From positions 1 to 64,000 of the forward strand of contig JAYRPG010000146.1 of NCBI GenBank assembly GCA_041911275.1: a stretch of DNA of 64,000 nt. Direction: 5' to 3'. A program made the translations under genes and the position numbers. Origin of the DNA: Ferruginibacter sp041911275 (lineage in GTDB: Bacteria; Bacteroidota; Bacteroidia; Chitinophagales; Chitinophagaceae). How positions within the stretch are numbered: the stretch's first letter is position 1; each line of letters begins with the position of its first letter. This document shows, in pieces, positions 25,768 to 34,153 of the stretch. A model generated the notes under the pieces. It did no database searches. It was not told the origin of the DNA and worked only from the letters and a program-made list of their open reading frames with translations.

Positions 25768-27651
25768 ATGACTATGAAACGATTCCTCTTTTGCCTGCTT
25801 CCCCTTTTTGCTGCTGCCCAGCAAACCCAGAAGCCGCCGCTGCATGGCAAGCACTGGATGGCCATTACGGGCAAGCCGCTGGCGGCCACTGCGGGCTCTA
25901 TGATTTTTCAGCAGGGCGGCAACGCGGTGGATGCGGCCTGTGCCATGCTGGCTGCCACCTGCACCATGTGGGATGTGCTGAGCTGGGGCGGAGAAACACA
26001 GGCCCTGATCTATCATCCCAAAACCGGGAAGGTAATCGGCATCAACGCCCTGGGAGTAGCCCCCACCGGCGCCACGGTGGATTTTTTCCGGAGCCGGGGC
26101 TATGCCTTTCCACCGGAGTACGGACCGCTGGCTGCTGTTACACCCGGCACATTCGGCGGGCTCTGCCTCATGCTGGGCAATTATGGCAAACTGAGCCTGC
26201 AGCAGGTGCTGGCGCCCGCCCTGCAGCTGGCGGCAGGCTATCCCATCGAAGCGCAAACGGCCAACAGCATCGAACGCAACAAGCAGCGCCTTAAGGAATG
26301 GCCTTACAGCAAAAAGGTTTTTCTGCCCCATGCGGGCCTTGAGCGCGAAGCGCCGGCGGCCGGGGAGATTTTCGTACAGGCCGACCTGTTAGCCACCCTC
26401 CGGAAGCTGGTGGAAGCCGAGCAGCAGGCCCTGAAAAAAGGGAAGAACCGCCGCGAGGCCATCATGGCGGCGTATGACCGTTTTTATAAAGGAGATATCG
26501 CGGAGGAATTTGTGCGGGGATGCCGGGAGCAGGGCGGACTGATCACGATGGAAGACCTGGCCCGCTGGCAGCCGGTGGAGGAAGAGCCGCTGAAGGTGGA
26601 CTACAAAGGCATTGAGGTGTACAAGCTGCAGCAGTGGACGCAGGGTCCGGCGATGCTGCAATGCCTGAATATCCTTGAAAATTTTGACCTCAAAGCCATG
26701 GGCTACAACAGTGCCCGCTACATCCATACCCTGTACCAGGCCATGAACCTGGCCTTTGCCGACCGGGATTTTTACTATGGTGATCCGGCTTTTGGGCCGG
26801 AAGAGCCCATGAAGGGACTGCTCAGCAAGGCGTATGCCCGGCAGCGGGCTGCGTTGATCAACCCGGATAAGAATGACCCTGCGGCAGCACCGGGAGATCC
26901 TTACCCGTTTATGGGCGCGGTTAATCCCTATGAGGCCCTGCTGCGGCAGCGGGGCTTTGTGCCTGCCCGGCCCTCCGCCGCGCCGGGGGTGATGCCGGCA
27001 CACGATCAGCGGGGAAGCGCTTTTCATGACGACAGCTACCGGCAACGGTTATACGCCGGCACCACATCGGTGGAGGCAGCGGATGAGGAGGGCTGGGTGG
27101 TGTCCATTACCCCTTCAGGCGGCTGGATACCGGCCTGTATAGCCGGGAACACCGGCATTGGCATGAGCCAGCGGCTGCAGAGCTTTGTGCTGGATTCTGC
27201 GCTCAATCCGTTTAATGTGATGGCTCCGGGCAAGCGCCCCCGGGTAACGCTGACGCCTACCCTGGCGCTGAAGGGCGGGAAGCCCTTTTTATCTTTCGCT
27301 GTGCAGGGCGGCGATACGCAGGACCAGAACCTGCTGCAGTTTTTCCTCAATATGACTGAATTCGGCATGACGGTGCAGGAGGCCACCGAGGCCGCCAACA
27401 TCAACAGTTCTCAGCTCTGGCTCTCACTGGGCGGCACCCGGGTGGAAGACCGGCGGCCGAGGGCCGGGCAGATCCTGCTCAGCGATCAAACGCCCGACTG
27501 GGTAAGGAAAGAACTGCGCAGGATGGGCTATACCTTAAGCTTCGAAAGCCGGACCAGTGGTCCCATCAACGCCATCTATTTTGATGCGGAGCATGGCAGC
27601 TTCTGGGGCGGCAGCAGCCATCACGGAGAGGATTACGGCATTGCGTGGTGA
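25768..27651 (+). CDS. Gamma-glutamyltransferase family protein
   Basis: A 627-residue secreted Ntn-hydrolase precursor. A signal peptide (RFLFCLLPLFAAAQQ) is followed by the large subunit region: AATAGSMIFQQGGNAVDAACAM, SWGGETQALIYHP, and YGPLAAVTPGTFGGL. Autocleavage is expected before the catalytic Thr in YAGTTSVEAAD near residue 430, releasing the small subunit, which has SGGWIPA and the GKRPRVTLTPTLAL motif. Family members hydrolyse gamma-glutamyl or other amides such as glutathione and cephalosporins. The TTSVEAAD form resembles the acylase-like bacterial branch, so glutathione hydrolysis is uncertain. A second Met at 25774 is an equal start. Confidence 0.9.
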   Translation: MTMKRFLFCLLPLFAAAQQTQKPPLHGKHWMAITGKPLAATAGSMIFQQGGNAVDAACAMLAATCTMWDVLSWGGETQALIYHPKTGKVIGINALGVAPTGATVDFFRSRGYAFPPEYGPLAAVTPGTFGGLCLMLGNYGKLSLQQVLAPALQLAAGYPIEAQTANSIERNKQRLKEWPYSKKVFLPHAGLEREAPAAGEIFVQADLLATLRKLVEAEQQALKKGKNRREAIMAAYDRFYKGDIAEEFVRGCREQGGLITMEDLARWQPVEEEPLKVDYKGIEVYKLQQWTQGPAMLQCLNILENFDLKAMGYNSARYIHTLYQAMNLAFADRDFYYGDPAFGPEEPMKGLLSKAYARQRAALINPDKNDPAAAPGDPYPFMGAVNPYEALLRQRGFVPARPSAAPGVMPAHDQRGSAFHDDSYRQRLYAGTTSVEAADEEGWVVSITPSGGWIPACIAGNTGIGMSQRLQSFVLDSALNPFNVMAPGKRPRVTLTPTLALKGGKPFLSFAVQGGDTQDQNLLQFFLNMTEFGMTVQEATEAANINSSQLWLSLGGTRVEDRRPRAGQILLSDQTPDWVRKELRRMGYTLSFESRTSGPINAIYFDAEHGSFWGGSSHHGEDYGIAW

Positions 27652-27845
27652 GCCCTTCACCGGAGGAGCTCCGGTAAATCCGGGTTCCGTGATGGGCGCC
27701 CTGCTAAGGAGGCGGTGCGGCCGCTTGCTTTACCCCGCTGACATCATTGCCCGGGGCCATCCTCTGCCTTCCGTCCGGTGCGCAACACCTGTGGGGTGAT
27801 TTGCGAAAACTACGGCGCCGGTGCTCCATGCTGTTTCATACTGGT

Positions 27846-28232
27846 TTATTCATCAGCCAGCTTCATCACCAGGTACCGGTCGTTGTTCAGCGGCAGGTAG
27901 CCGTAATCATAGCAGCAGTAGCAGGTTTTACCGCCTGAAAGGGTTTGCTGGTGGGTGTAGTAGCTGAATTGAAAATTCTGCAGCTGCAGTTTCTGCGCAC
28001 TGGTGCGGATGCTGGCGGCATCTTCTGCCAGCAGGCTTTCCAGGATGGTGCGGTTGCGGATGAGGATGCTGTTCACCGATTTTACATAGTGGTTCAGCGT
28101 GTGCCGCGCTTTGCGCTGGTTGTTGAAATGATTGCGGCAGTATTCGTTGCAGAATTTTTTGTCGGACCGGCCTTTCACCGGTTTGCCACAGGCCATGCAG
28201 GGACGGCCCGCGGATGAGCAAGGTGCATTCAT
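27846..28232 (-). CDS. Hypothetical zinc-ribbon protein
   Basis: A 128-residue protein with an N-terminal CMACGKPVKG...FCNEYCRNHFNNQ segment, a C-x2-C / C-x3-C zinc ribbon (about 12-36). A helical middle (VKSVNSILIRNRTILESLL) follows, then a second Cys pair, KTCYCCYDYGYLPL, near the C-terminus. A role in DNA or RNA binding is possible but not shown. The gene is convergent with gamma-glutamyltransferase and divergent from ssb, with about 190 bp between the two starts. I do not recognise a named family. Confidence 0.7.
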   Translation of the reverse strand: MNAPCSSAGRPCMACGKPVKGRSDKKFCNEYCRNHFNNQRKARHTLNHYVKSVNSILIRNRTILESLLAEDAASIRTSAQKLQLQNFQFSYYTHQQTLSGGKTCYCCYDYGYLPLNNDRYLVMKLADE

Positions 28233-28421
28233 GGTAGTTTGTTTTAAGGAACCTTAAGGTACGGAATTTTCCATTTTCAAACAGTTGTACCCGTTTATAT
28301 CCGGGAGTAAACGTTTATCATGCTTTTTTCCCGTAAGGAGGCATGCATATTTGTGCTGTTGACGGAGAGGCGCCCCGGCAGCTGAAATAAAACAGTTATT
28401 CAACCTTTAAAACACATCAAC

Positions 28422-28763
28422 ATGTACGCATTAAGAAACAAGGTGCAGCTGATTGGTCACCTCGGCGCAGCACCCGAAGTAAAAGAACTGGAAGCCGGTA
28501 AAAAGATGGTCCGGTTTACCATGGCCACCAACGAAACCTATAAAAATACCCAGGGCGAGCGGGTCACCGAAACGCAGTGGCACAATGTGGTGGCCTGGGG
28601 CAAGGTGGCCGAGATTGCTGAAAAATACCTGAACAAGGGCAAGGAGGTGGCGATCGAAGGCAAGCTGGTGCACCGCTCCTATAATGATAAGGAAGGGATT
28701 AAGCGTTATGTCAGCGAAGTGCAGGCCAATGAACTGCTGTTGCTGGGGGGAGAGAAAGCCTGA
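28422..28763 (+). CDS. ssb: Single-stranded DNA-binding protein
   Basis: A 113-residue OB-fold protein: NKVQLIGHLGAAPEVKEL, VRFTMATNETYKN, TQWHNVVAWGKVAEIAEKYLNKGKEVAIEGKLVHRSY, the standard SSB core. It is shorter than the usual replicative SSB because the disordered acidic C-terminal tip that recruits partners is absent; the protein ends GGEKA. That suggests an auxiliary SSB and not the main replicative one. It is followed by a long repeat-word spacer and then the PIF1-like helicase gene in the same direction. Confidence 0.93.
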   Translation: MYALRNKVQLIGHLGAAPEVKELEAGKKMVRFTMATNETYKNTQGERVTETQWHNVVAWGKVAEIAEKYLNKGKEVAIEGKLVHRSYNDKEGIKRYVSEVQANELLLLGGEKA

Positions 28764-28854
28764 CCTTTCCGGCCACAGGTGCTGCTGCGGGCGGGATGGG
28801 CGCCTGCGGTGGTGGCCTGTGGCTTTCCTTTTTGGATGAGTTGCAGCGGCGGGG

Positions 28855-29072
28855 AGGGAACAGGGGAACAGGGGAACAGGGAACAGGGGAACAGGGAACG
28901 GGGAAGGCAGAATGGGAAATTTTCAATAATCAATTTCAATATCCAATGTGCAACGTTTTGAACCTCTTGAACGTTGAACCTTTTGAACCCTCCCGGAAAC
29001 AGGGAAGCTGTAAATAATCAATAATTAATCATCCATAATCAATTACAGTAAGGCGTTCAACGTTTTGAACCA
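28855..29072. repeat. Composite repeat-word spacer 3
   Basis: Between ssb and the helicase: a GGGAACA tandem array (28855-28905), then an ATTTTCAATAATCAATTTC-type block, then GTTGAACC/GTTCAAAAC words to 29072. Read in reverse, it has the same module order as the spacers at 40087-40208 and 50511-50745. No coding potential is supported. Confidence 0.75.
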
Positions 29073-29127
29073 CCAGAAACCATTCCGCTGTTGCATCTCC
29101 ACGCTCCGGTCAGTCGACTGCTCCGGG

Positions 29128-29157
29128 TTGGCATACCTCCCCGCGTCCTTACCTTTG
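29128..29157 (+). promoter_or_regulatory. Promoter of the PIF1-like helicase gene
   Basis: A -33 TTG (29128-29130) and a -7 TACCTTTG (29150-29157) are separated by exactly 19 nt, the optimal Bacteroidota spacing. The start codon is 49 bases downstream. This is the clearest promoter in the window. Confidence 0.65.
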
Positions 29158-29206
29158 ACTGCCGGATGGAATTCAGCAAGCCTTTAACATTTTCCCGGAT
29201 ATCCCG

Positions 29207-31693
29207 ATGAACGGAATTGACCGCAATGATGATTTTGAGCTGGCGTACCGCTTTGTCACCGAAACGCAGGAGTCTGTGTTTCTGACCGGTCGTGCGGGTA
29301 CGGGAAAAACCACGTTTCTGAAATACCTCTGCAGCCAGAGTGCTAAGATCATGCTCGTGGCGGCGCCTACCGGTGTTGCCGCCATCAACGCCGGCGGGGT
29401 AACCCTGCACAGCCTGTTCCAGCTGCCCCTGCAGCCCTTCCTGCCCACTGCGGGCGGGCGTCAGCAGTTGCGCGCCGGGTTGCGCCTGAGCCGGCAGCGG
29501 CAGGCCCTGCTGCGCCGGCTCGAACTGCTGGTGATTGATGAAATCAGCATGGTGCGCTGCGATGTGCTGGATGCCATAGATACCCTGCTCCGCCATGTGC
29601 GGCGCAATGCGCAACCCTTCGGTGGCGTGCAGCTGTTGCTGATCGGCGATCTTTACCAGTTGCCCCCGGTGGCCCGCAATGAAGACTGGAGCCTGCTTTC
29701 CGCGTATTATGGCTCTCCCTTCTTTTTCGACAGTCACGCGATCCGTGAGCAGCCCCCGCTGCTGCTGGAGCTCAGGACCATCTACCGGCAGCAGGAGGAC
29801 CGTTTCATCGACCTGCTCAATAAAGTGCGCCACAACCAGCTTTCGCCCGAAGATTATCAGGTGCTGAATGAGCGTTTTCAGAAAAATTTCCGGCCGCCGG
29901 CTGAAGAATCCTGGATCACCCTCACTTCACATAACCACCAGGCTGATGCGATCAACCTGCTGAACCTGCAGCAACTGCCCGGAGCGTCCTTCCGCTATGA
30001 GGCCAGGGTGGAAGATGATTTCCCAGAGAATATCTATCCGGCTGATGCGGTGCTCACCCTTCGCGAAGGCGCCCAGGTGATGTTCATCCGCAACGATATC
30101 AGCAAGCGATATTTCAACGGCAAAATCGGCCGGGTTGCCCGGCTGGAGGAAAACCGCATCGTGGTGCGCTGCGGCAGGGAAGAGATTGATGTGCCACCTG
30201 AAACCTGGGAAAACACCCGTTACGCCCTCAACCGTTCGGATGAGCGGCTGGAGCAACAGGTGGTGGGCCGCTTCACCCAGTATCCGCTGCGGCTGGCCTG
30301 GGCTGTCACCATTCACAAAAGCCAGGGCCTCACCTTCGACCGCGTGATGATTGATGCGGCCGCCAGCTTCAGCAGCGGACAGGTATATGTAGCCCTCAGC
30401 CGCTGTACCCGCCTTGAGGGAATTGTGCTGCTCAGCCGCATCCCACCCGCGGCCATCAGCACCAGCCAGGAAGTCAACCAGGCACAGGCCACCCTGGCGC
30501 CGAGGGGCTCCCTGCCGGAACGATTCCGCGGCGCCCGGCAGCTGTTTACCGTGCAGCTGTTGCATAAAATTTTTGTGCTGGAAGAAGTGCAGGTTAGTTT
30601 TCAGTCGCTCAGCCGGTTGCTGCAGCAACATGCTCTGCAGCTGGCCCCATCGGGCTTTCAGTGGATGAGCGATTTTGGGGATGCCCTGCAGCAGCAGGCC
30701 ACCATCGGCGAAAAGTTTTTGTCGCAGGTGCAGCAGCTCCTCAGCACCGAACCGATGGTGGAACAACACCCGGTACTGCAGCAGCGCATTGCAGACGCGG
30801 CCGCTTATTTTATTCCCCGCCTTGAGCGGCTTGGTGAACAACTGCAGCAACATGCACTCGAAACGGAATACCGTGAGGCTGCCACCGCCATTGATGAGAT
30901 CCTGCAGGAGCTGCAGGTGGCCCTGTTCCGGGCAACCGATCTCATGCGTTTCTGCCTGCAGCCCTTTGCTGTCAGCGCTTACCTGCAGTACCAGATGAAC
31001 CTGCCCGCCCGCAAAATCCGGATCAGCTGCTATGCTTCTGCCCGAAAAGCGGCTGCTCTGCCCGAAACCGGGCATCCGGAACTGTATCTCCGCCTGCGCG
31101 AATGGCGCGACGGCATCTGCCGGGAGCTTGGGCAACCGGTGTACATGGTGGCCGCCAACAGCACCCTGCAGGCGCTTTGCGAAGCGCTGCCGATCAGTGC
31201 AGCAGAACTGCTTGAGGTACCCGGTTTTGGCAAGGCCCGCGTGGCCCGTTACGGCGAGGTGTTGATTGAGATGATCCAGGATTACTGTGCCCGGCACCAG
31301 GTGGAGAAAACGGTTTATGTAGCGCCCGCCAAAAAAACACGCCGGAAAACAGGATCGCCCAAGCCGGATAAAATCAGCTCCGCCCGCACCAGCCTGCATT
31401 TGTTCCTGGAGGGCCGGCCCGTGGAGGAGATTGCCCGGGAGCGAAACCTGGCGGTGTCCACCATTCAGGGGCACCTCACCGATTGCGTGACCAGCGGAGA
31501 GCTGCCCGTAGAACAATACCTGGATCCGCCCACCCTGCGCAATATCCAGGACTGCCTCGAAGCTCATCCGGACCTATCGGTTACAGAACTGCTGAGGGTG
31601 CTGGGCGAAGGCTTCAGCTATTACCAGGTACGGGCCGTGATCGGCCACCGGAAAAGGCAGCAGGAAGCCACCGCAAACGGGAGCACGGCCTAG
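29207..31693 (+). CDS. PIF1-like helicase with HRDC and HTH C-terminus
   Basis: An 828-residue superfamily 1 helicase. Walker A GRAGTGKTT (about 28-36), Walker B LLVIDEISM, GDLYQLPPV and the late motifs FTQYPLRLAWAVTIHKSQGLTFD and YVALSRCTRLEG fit the PIF1/RecD2-like group. Residues about 440-590 are a linker rich in Gln and Leu. The C-terminus holds an HRDC-type nucleic-acid-binding domain (EALPISAAELLEVPGFGKARVARYG, about 665-695) and a helix-turn-helix (LHLFLEGRPVEEIARERNLAVSTIQGHL, about 740-775) like that of RecQ or Rqc HTH domains. PIF1 proteins unwind G-quadruplexes or help replication restarts. A strong promoter lies at 29128-29157. Confidence 0.88.
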   Translation: MNGIDRNDDFELAYRFVTETQESVFLTGRAGTGKTTFLKYLCSQSAKIMLVAAPTGVAAINAGGVTLHSLFQLPLQPFLPTAGGRQQLRAGLRLSRQRQALLRRLELLVIDEISMVRCDVLDAIDTLLRHVRRNAQPFGGVQLLLIGDLYQLPPVARNEDWSLLSAYYGSPFFFDSHAIREQPPLLLELRTIYRQQEDRFIDLLNKVRHNQLSPEDYQVLNERFQKNFRPPAEESWITLTSHNHQADAINLLNLQQLPGASFRYEARVEDDFPENIYPADAVLTLREGAQVMFIRNDISKRYFNGKIGRVARLEENRIVVRCGREEIDVPPETWENTRYALNRSDERLEQQVVGRFTQYPLRLAWAVTIHKSQGLTFDRVMIDAAASFSSGQVYVALSRCTRLEGIVLLSRIPPAAISTSQEVNQAQATLAPRGSLPERFRGARQLFTVQLLHKIFVLEEVQVSFQSLSRLLQQHALQLAPSGFQWMSDFGDALQQQATIGEKFLSQVQQLLSTEPMVEQHPVLQQRIADAAAYFIPRLERLGEQLQQHALETEYREAATAIDEILQELQVALFRATDLMRFCLQPFAVSAYLQYQMNLPARKIRISCYASARKAAALPETGHPELYLRLREWRDGICRELGQPVYMVAANSTLQALCEALPISAAELLEVPGFGKARVARYGEVLIEMIQDYCARHQVEKTVYVAPAKKTRRKTGSPKPDKISSARTSLHLFLEGRPVEEIARERNLAVSTIQGHLTDCVTSGELPVEQYLDPPTLRNIQDCLEAHPDLSVTELLRVLGEGFSYYQVRAVIGHRKRQQEATANGSTA

Positions 31694-31971
31694 GACTTCT
31701 GTGCTCCGCGCCATCCTGTTGCCGCAATACAGGGGCGGGCTGTATGCCCGCCATTTCCGGTGCTGTCTTCGAATATTCACTGATTGTTTCCGTCCACCCG
31801 GTTATAGAACAGGTTGCATTTTTTCAGCAAAACCCGCCGTATGGTATTTTGATCCCCTTCTTTTATGCCGGGATAAACCACTGCGTTAGTCATATGGCCT
31901 GTCTGCACAGCCAGATTCCTGATTGCGGTTGCGCATTCCCCCTAATTCTCTACATTTACGCCGGCGCGTAA

Positions 31972-33081
31972 ATGCCTGCATTGATGACAGCCCGTCCATA
32001 CTTTTCATACCTGCTCAATCCGCTGGAACTGCTTCGTACCAAGAAGGTGCTGAATGTGAATCCTACGGTTACGCCTGAACGCAAAGAGCCGGATTATACC
32101 CGGATTTATGTTTACGATTATGACCATACCGGTGTTGAAATCAAGGAACTGAACTGTGTGGAGGATTGCTACCGCTTTGCCGAAACGCCGCGGGTGAGCT
32201 GGATCAATGTGGATGGTATCCGCAAAGCCGATGTGGAAGCCATCTGTAACCACTTCAGTATTCACAACCTCATCCAGGAAGACATACTGAGCATCGGCCA
32301 GCGCCCCAAAATGGATGAAATCAACGGGGTGGTGTTCTGCGTGCTGAGCATGCTGTACTTCAACGAGCGCGATCATGCGGTGGAAACCGAACAGATCAGC
32401 ATCATTCTCGGCAGAAACTTTGTGATCAGTTTCCAGGAAGACGCCACCAAGGATGTATTCAACCCCCTGCGTGAAAAACTCAAACTCAACAGTTCGAAAG
32501 TGCGCACACAGCAGGCGGACTTTCTTTTTTATTCCCTGATCGACCACATCGTGGATCATTATTTTGTCGTCATGGAAAAGCTCGGCGAGCGCATTGAAAA
32601 CCTGGAGGAGGATGTGGTGCGCAGTCCCAATACCCGCAGCCTCGCCAAGATCAATATGCTGCGCAAGGAAATGATTGTGCTGAAGCGCAGCATTGCACCC
32701 GTTCGTGAGCTGGTGGCCGGCATCCTGCGCAGTGAGAGTGAACTGATTGAAGAACGAACGGAAAAATATTTCAAGGATGTTTATGATCACATCATCCAGG
32801 CCAACGACCTTGCCGAGAACTACCGCGATATGATGATGAACCTCCAGGATCTTTACCTCAGCAATGTAAACCTGAAGATGAATGAAGTGATGAAGGTGAT
32901 GGCGGTGGTAACCTGCCTCCTGGCCCCGGCTACGGTGATCGGCGGCGTCTTCGGGATGAACTTCGACCGGATACCCCTGCTCCACAATAAATGGGGATTC
33001 TTTATTTCTGTGGGCCTGATGCTGATCATCCCCCTCGTGATGCTGCGCATTTTTGTGCGGCGGGGCTGGTTCAGGCTCTGA
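31972..33081 (+). CDS. corA: CorA family Mg2+/Co2+ transporter
   Basis: A 369-residue inner-membrane divalent cation channel. The long cytosolic domain (1-305) has the usual VSWINVDGI strand, FNPLREKLKLNSSKVRTQQADFLFYSLIDHIVDHYF helix and YRDMMMNLQDLYLS. Two C-terminal helices follow the signature GVFGMNFD, whose GMN filters the cation, and the protein ends in a basic tail. It would form a pentamer that admits Mg2+. The gene is single, with the winged-helix regulator converging 23 bp downstream. The preceding 278-bp spacer contains no gene I can support. Confidence 0.95.
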   Translation: MPALMTARPYFSYLLNPLELLRTKKVLNVNPTVTPERKEPDYTRIYVYDYDHTGVEIKELNCVEDCYRFAETPRVSWINVDGIRKADVEAICNHFSIHNLIQEDILSIGQRPKMDEINGVVFCVLSMLYFNERDHAVETEQISIILGRNFVISFQEDATKDVFNPLREKLKLNSSKVRTQQADFLFYSLIDHIVDHYFVVMEKLGERIENLEEDVVRSPNTRSLAKINMLRKEMIVLKRSIAPVRELVAGILRSESELIEERTEKYFKDVYDHIIQANDLAENYRDMMMNLQDLYLSNVNLKMNEVMKVMAVVTCLLAPATVIGGVFGMNFDRIPLLHNKWGFFISVGLMLIIPLVMLRIFVRRGWFRL

Positions 33082-33104
33082 GCATTTCCCAGCAGCAACT
33101 TTTA

Positions 33105-34010
33105 TTACAGGGTTGTTTCCGGTATCTCGAGCCGGTATCCCTTCCCATGTACACTTACAATTTTAACGTCGGCATCCCCTTCCAGTTTTTTCCGGAGGCG
33201 GGAAATAAACATATCCAGGCTCCTGCCCACAATCACGCCTTCATCCTCCCACACTTCTTTCTGCAGCCGGTTCCTGTCTACCACCTGGTTGGCTGATTCC
33301 GCAAGGATACCCAGCAGTTTTGCTTCCTTTACCGTCAGGCTTTGTTGCTGACCATCCTGGGATAAACTGAGTTGCTGCGGGTTGAACGCAATACGCCCGA
33401 GCCGGATAAGATCGTTGGTGTTTTCCGGAATTTTTTCCTGAACGGGCGCCGCAGGAAAACCAGTCTTCCTTCTTCGTATCCAAACCATCATTGCCAGGGC
33501 CGTACTACCGCCGGCAAGCCATGCCATCCATGAACGGTACCAGGCAGATCGGGGAGCCGGTTCCTTAAAACGGATATCAATACAATACTGCTTCAAAGGT
33601 TGTTCCCTGCCCGAACAGGGTATGATATCCTGCTGTTCGTTGCCGGAAATGGAATATCCGAACACCACCTTCCTGCTCTGGCACTCCATCACCTGCACAA
33701 TATAACCGGCCGGCATACCATGCCCGCTGATTGTCCGGCGGATCACCTGTACCAGCGAATCGGGTTGAAAGCTGAATGCCGATTGAAAAGATATCCGGAA
33801 CAGGTAATCGGACACCCTGTTTACCGGCGGAATGGTTGTACTGCTGTCGCCAGTATACAGTAAAACCCGGTGGGCAACTTCCCGCATCACGATGGCTTCC
33901 CGTTCTCTTTCAAAAACTTCTTTTTCCTCCCTCTCCGCTGAACAGGCAGCCAGCAGCAGGCAAACCAGAAATACCCCGGCCACCGGGAAGCGTTGCTGAA
34001 TCATACTCAA
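33105..34010 (-). CDS. Membrane-anchored winged-helix regulator, C-terminal DNA-binding domain
   Basis: A 301-residue one-component regulator. N-terminal residues 1-23 are a signal helix ending in LLAAC, a good lipobox. Residues 24-160 form a probable periplasmic sensor domain of unknown fold. A membrane helix (SWMAWLAGGSTALAMMVWI) spans about 163-181, and a cytosolic Trans_reg_C winged helix occupies about 205-300 with LTVKEAKLLGILAESANQVVDRNRLQKEVW and SLDMFISRLRKKLEGD...VHGKGYRLE. ToxR and CadC place the same domain at the N-terminus, so this topology is the reverse. It is divergent from the propeller lipoprotein across a five-copy TTAC array (34041-34089) that is a likely operator. The direct role is inferred. 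Confidence 0.82.
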   Translation of the reverse strand: MSMIQQRFPVAGVFLVCLLLAACSAEREEKEVFEREREAIVMREVAHRVLLYTGDSSTTIPPVNRVSDYLFRISFQSAFSFQPDSLVQVIRRTISGHGMPAGYIVQVMECQSRKVVFGYSISGNEQQDIIPCSGREQPLKQYCIDIRFKEPAPRSAWYRSWMAWLAGGSTALAMMVWIRRRKTGFPAAPVQEKIPENTNDLIRLGRIAFNPQQLSLSQDGQQQSLTVKEAKLLGILAESANQVVDRNRLQKEVWEDEGVIVGRSLDMFISRLRKKLEGDADVKIVSVHGKGYRLEIPETTL

Positions 34011-34040
34011 AAATAACCCTTCAGGCCGCTATAAACCGGC

Positions 34041-34089
34041 TGTTACAATAGTTTTACATGTTGTTACCATCATTTTACCCGGCTTTTAC
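34041..34089. promoter_or_regulatory. Five TTAC direct repeats at helical spacing (operator candidate)
   Basis: TTAC occurs at 34043, 34054, 34064, 34075 and 34086, intervals of 11, 10, 11 and 11 bp, each within a T-rich TGTTAC or TTTTAC hexamer. OmpR/PhoB-type winged helices bind tandem half-sites at this spacing. The array lies in the divergent spacer between such a regulator and the propeller gene. Confidence 0.65.
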
Positions 34090-34153
34090 CCCTCCGCAAA
34101 CAGCACTTGCTAATTTGGTGATCCAATTCATTTCACCACAAAAACTGCCAGCT

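Noticed and set aside
28855..29072. CRISPR-like appearance of repeated words
   Set aside because: Units are 7-8 bp without spacers of constant length, and there are no cas genes. This is not a CRISPR array.
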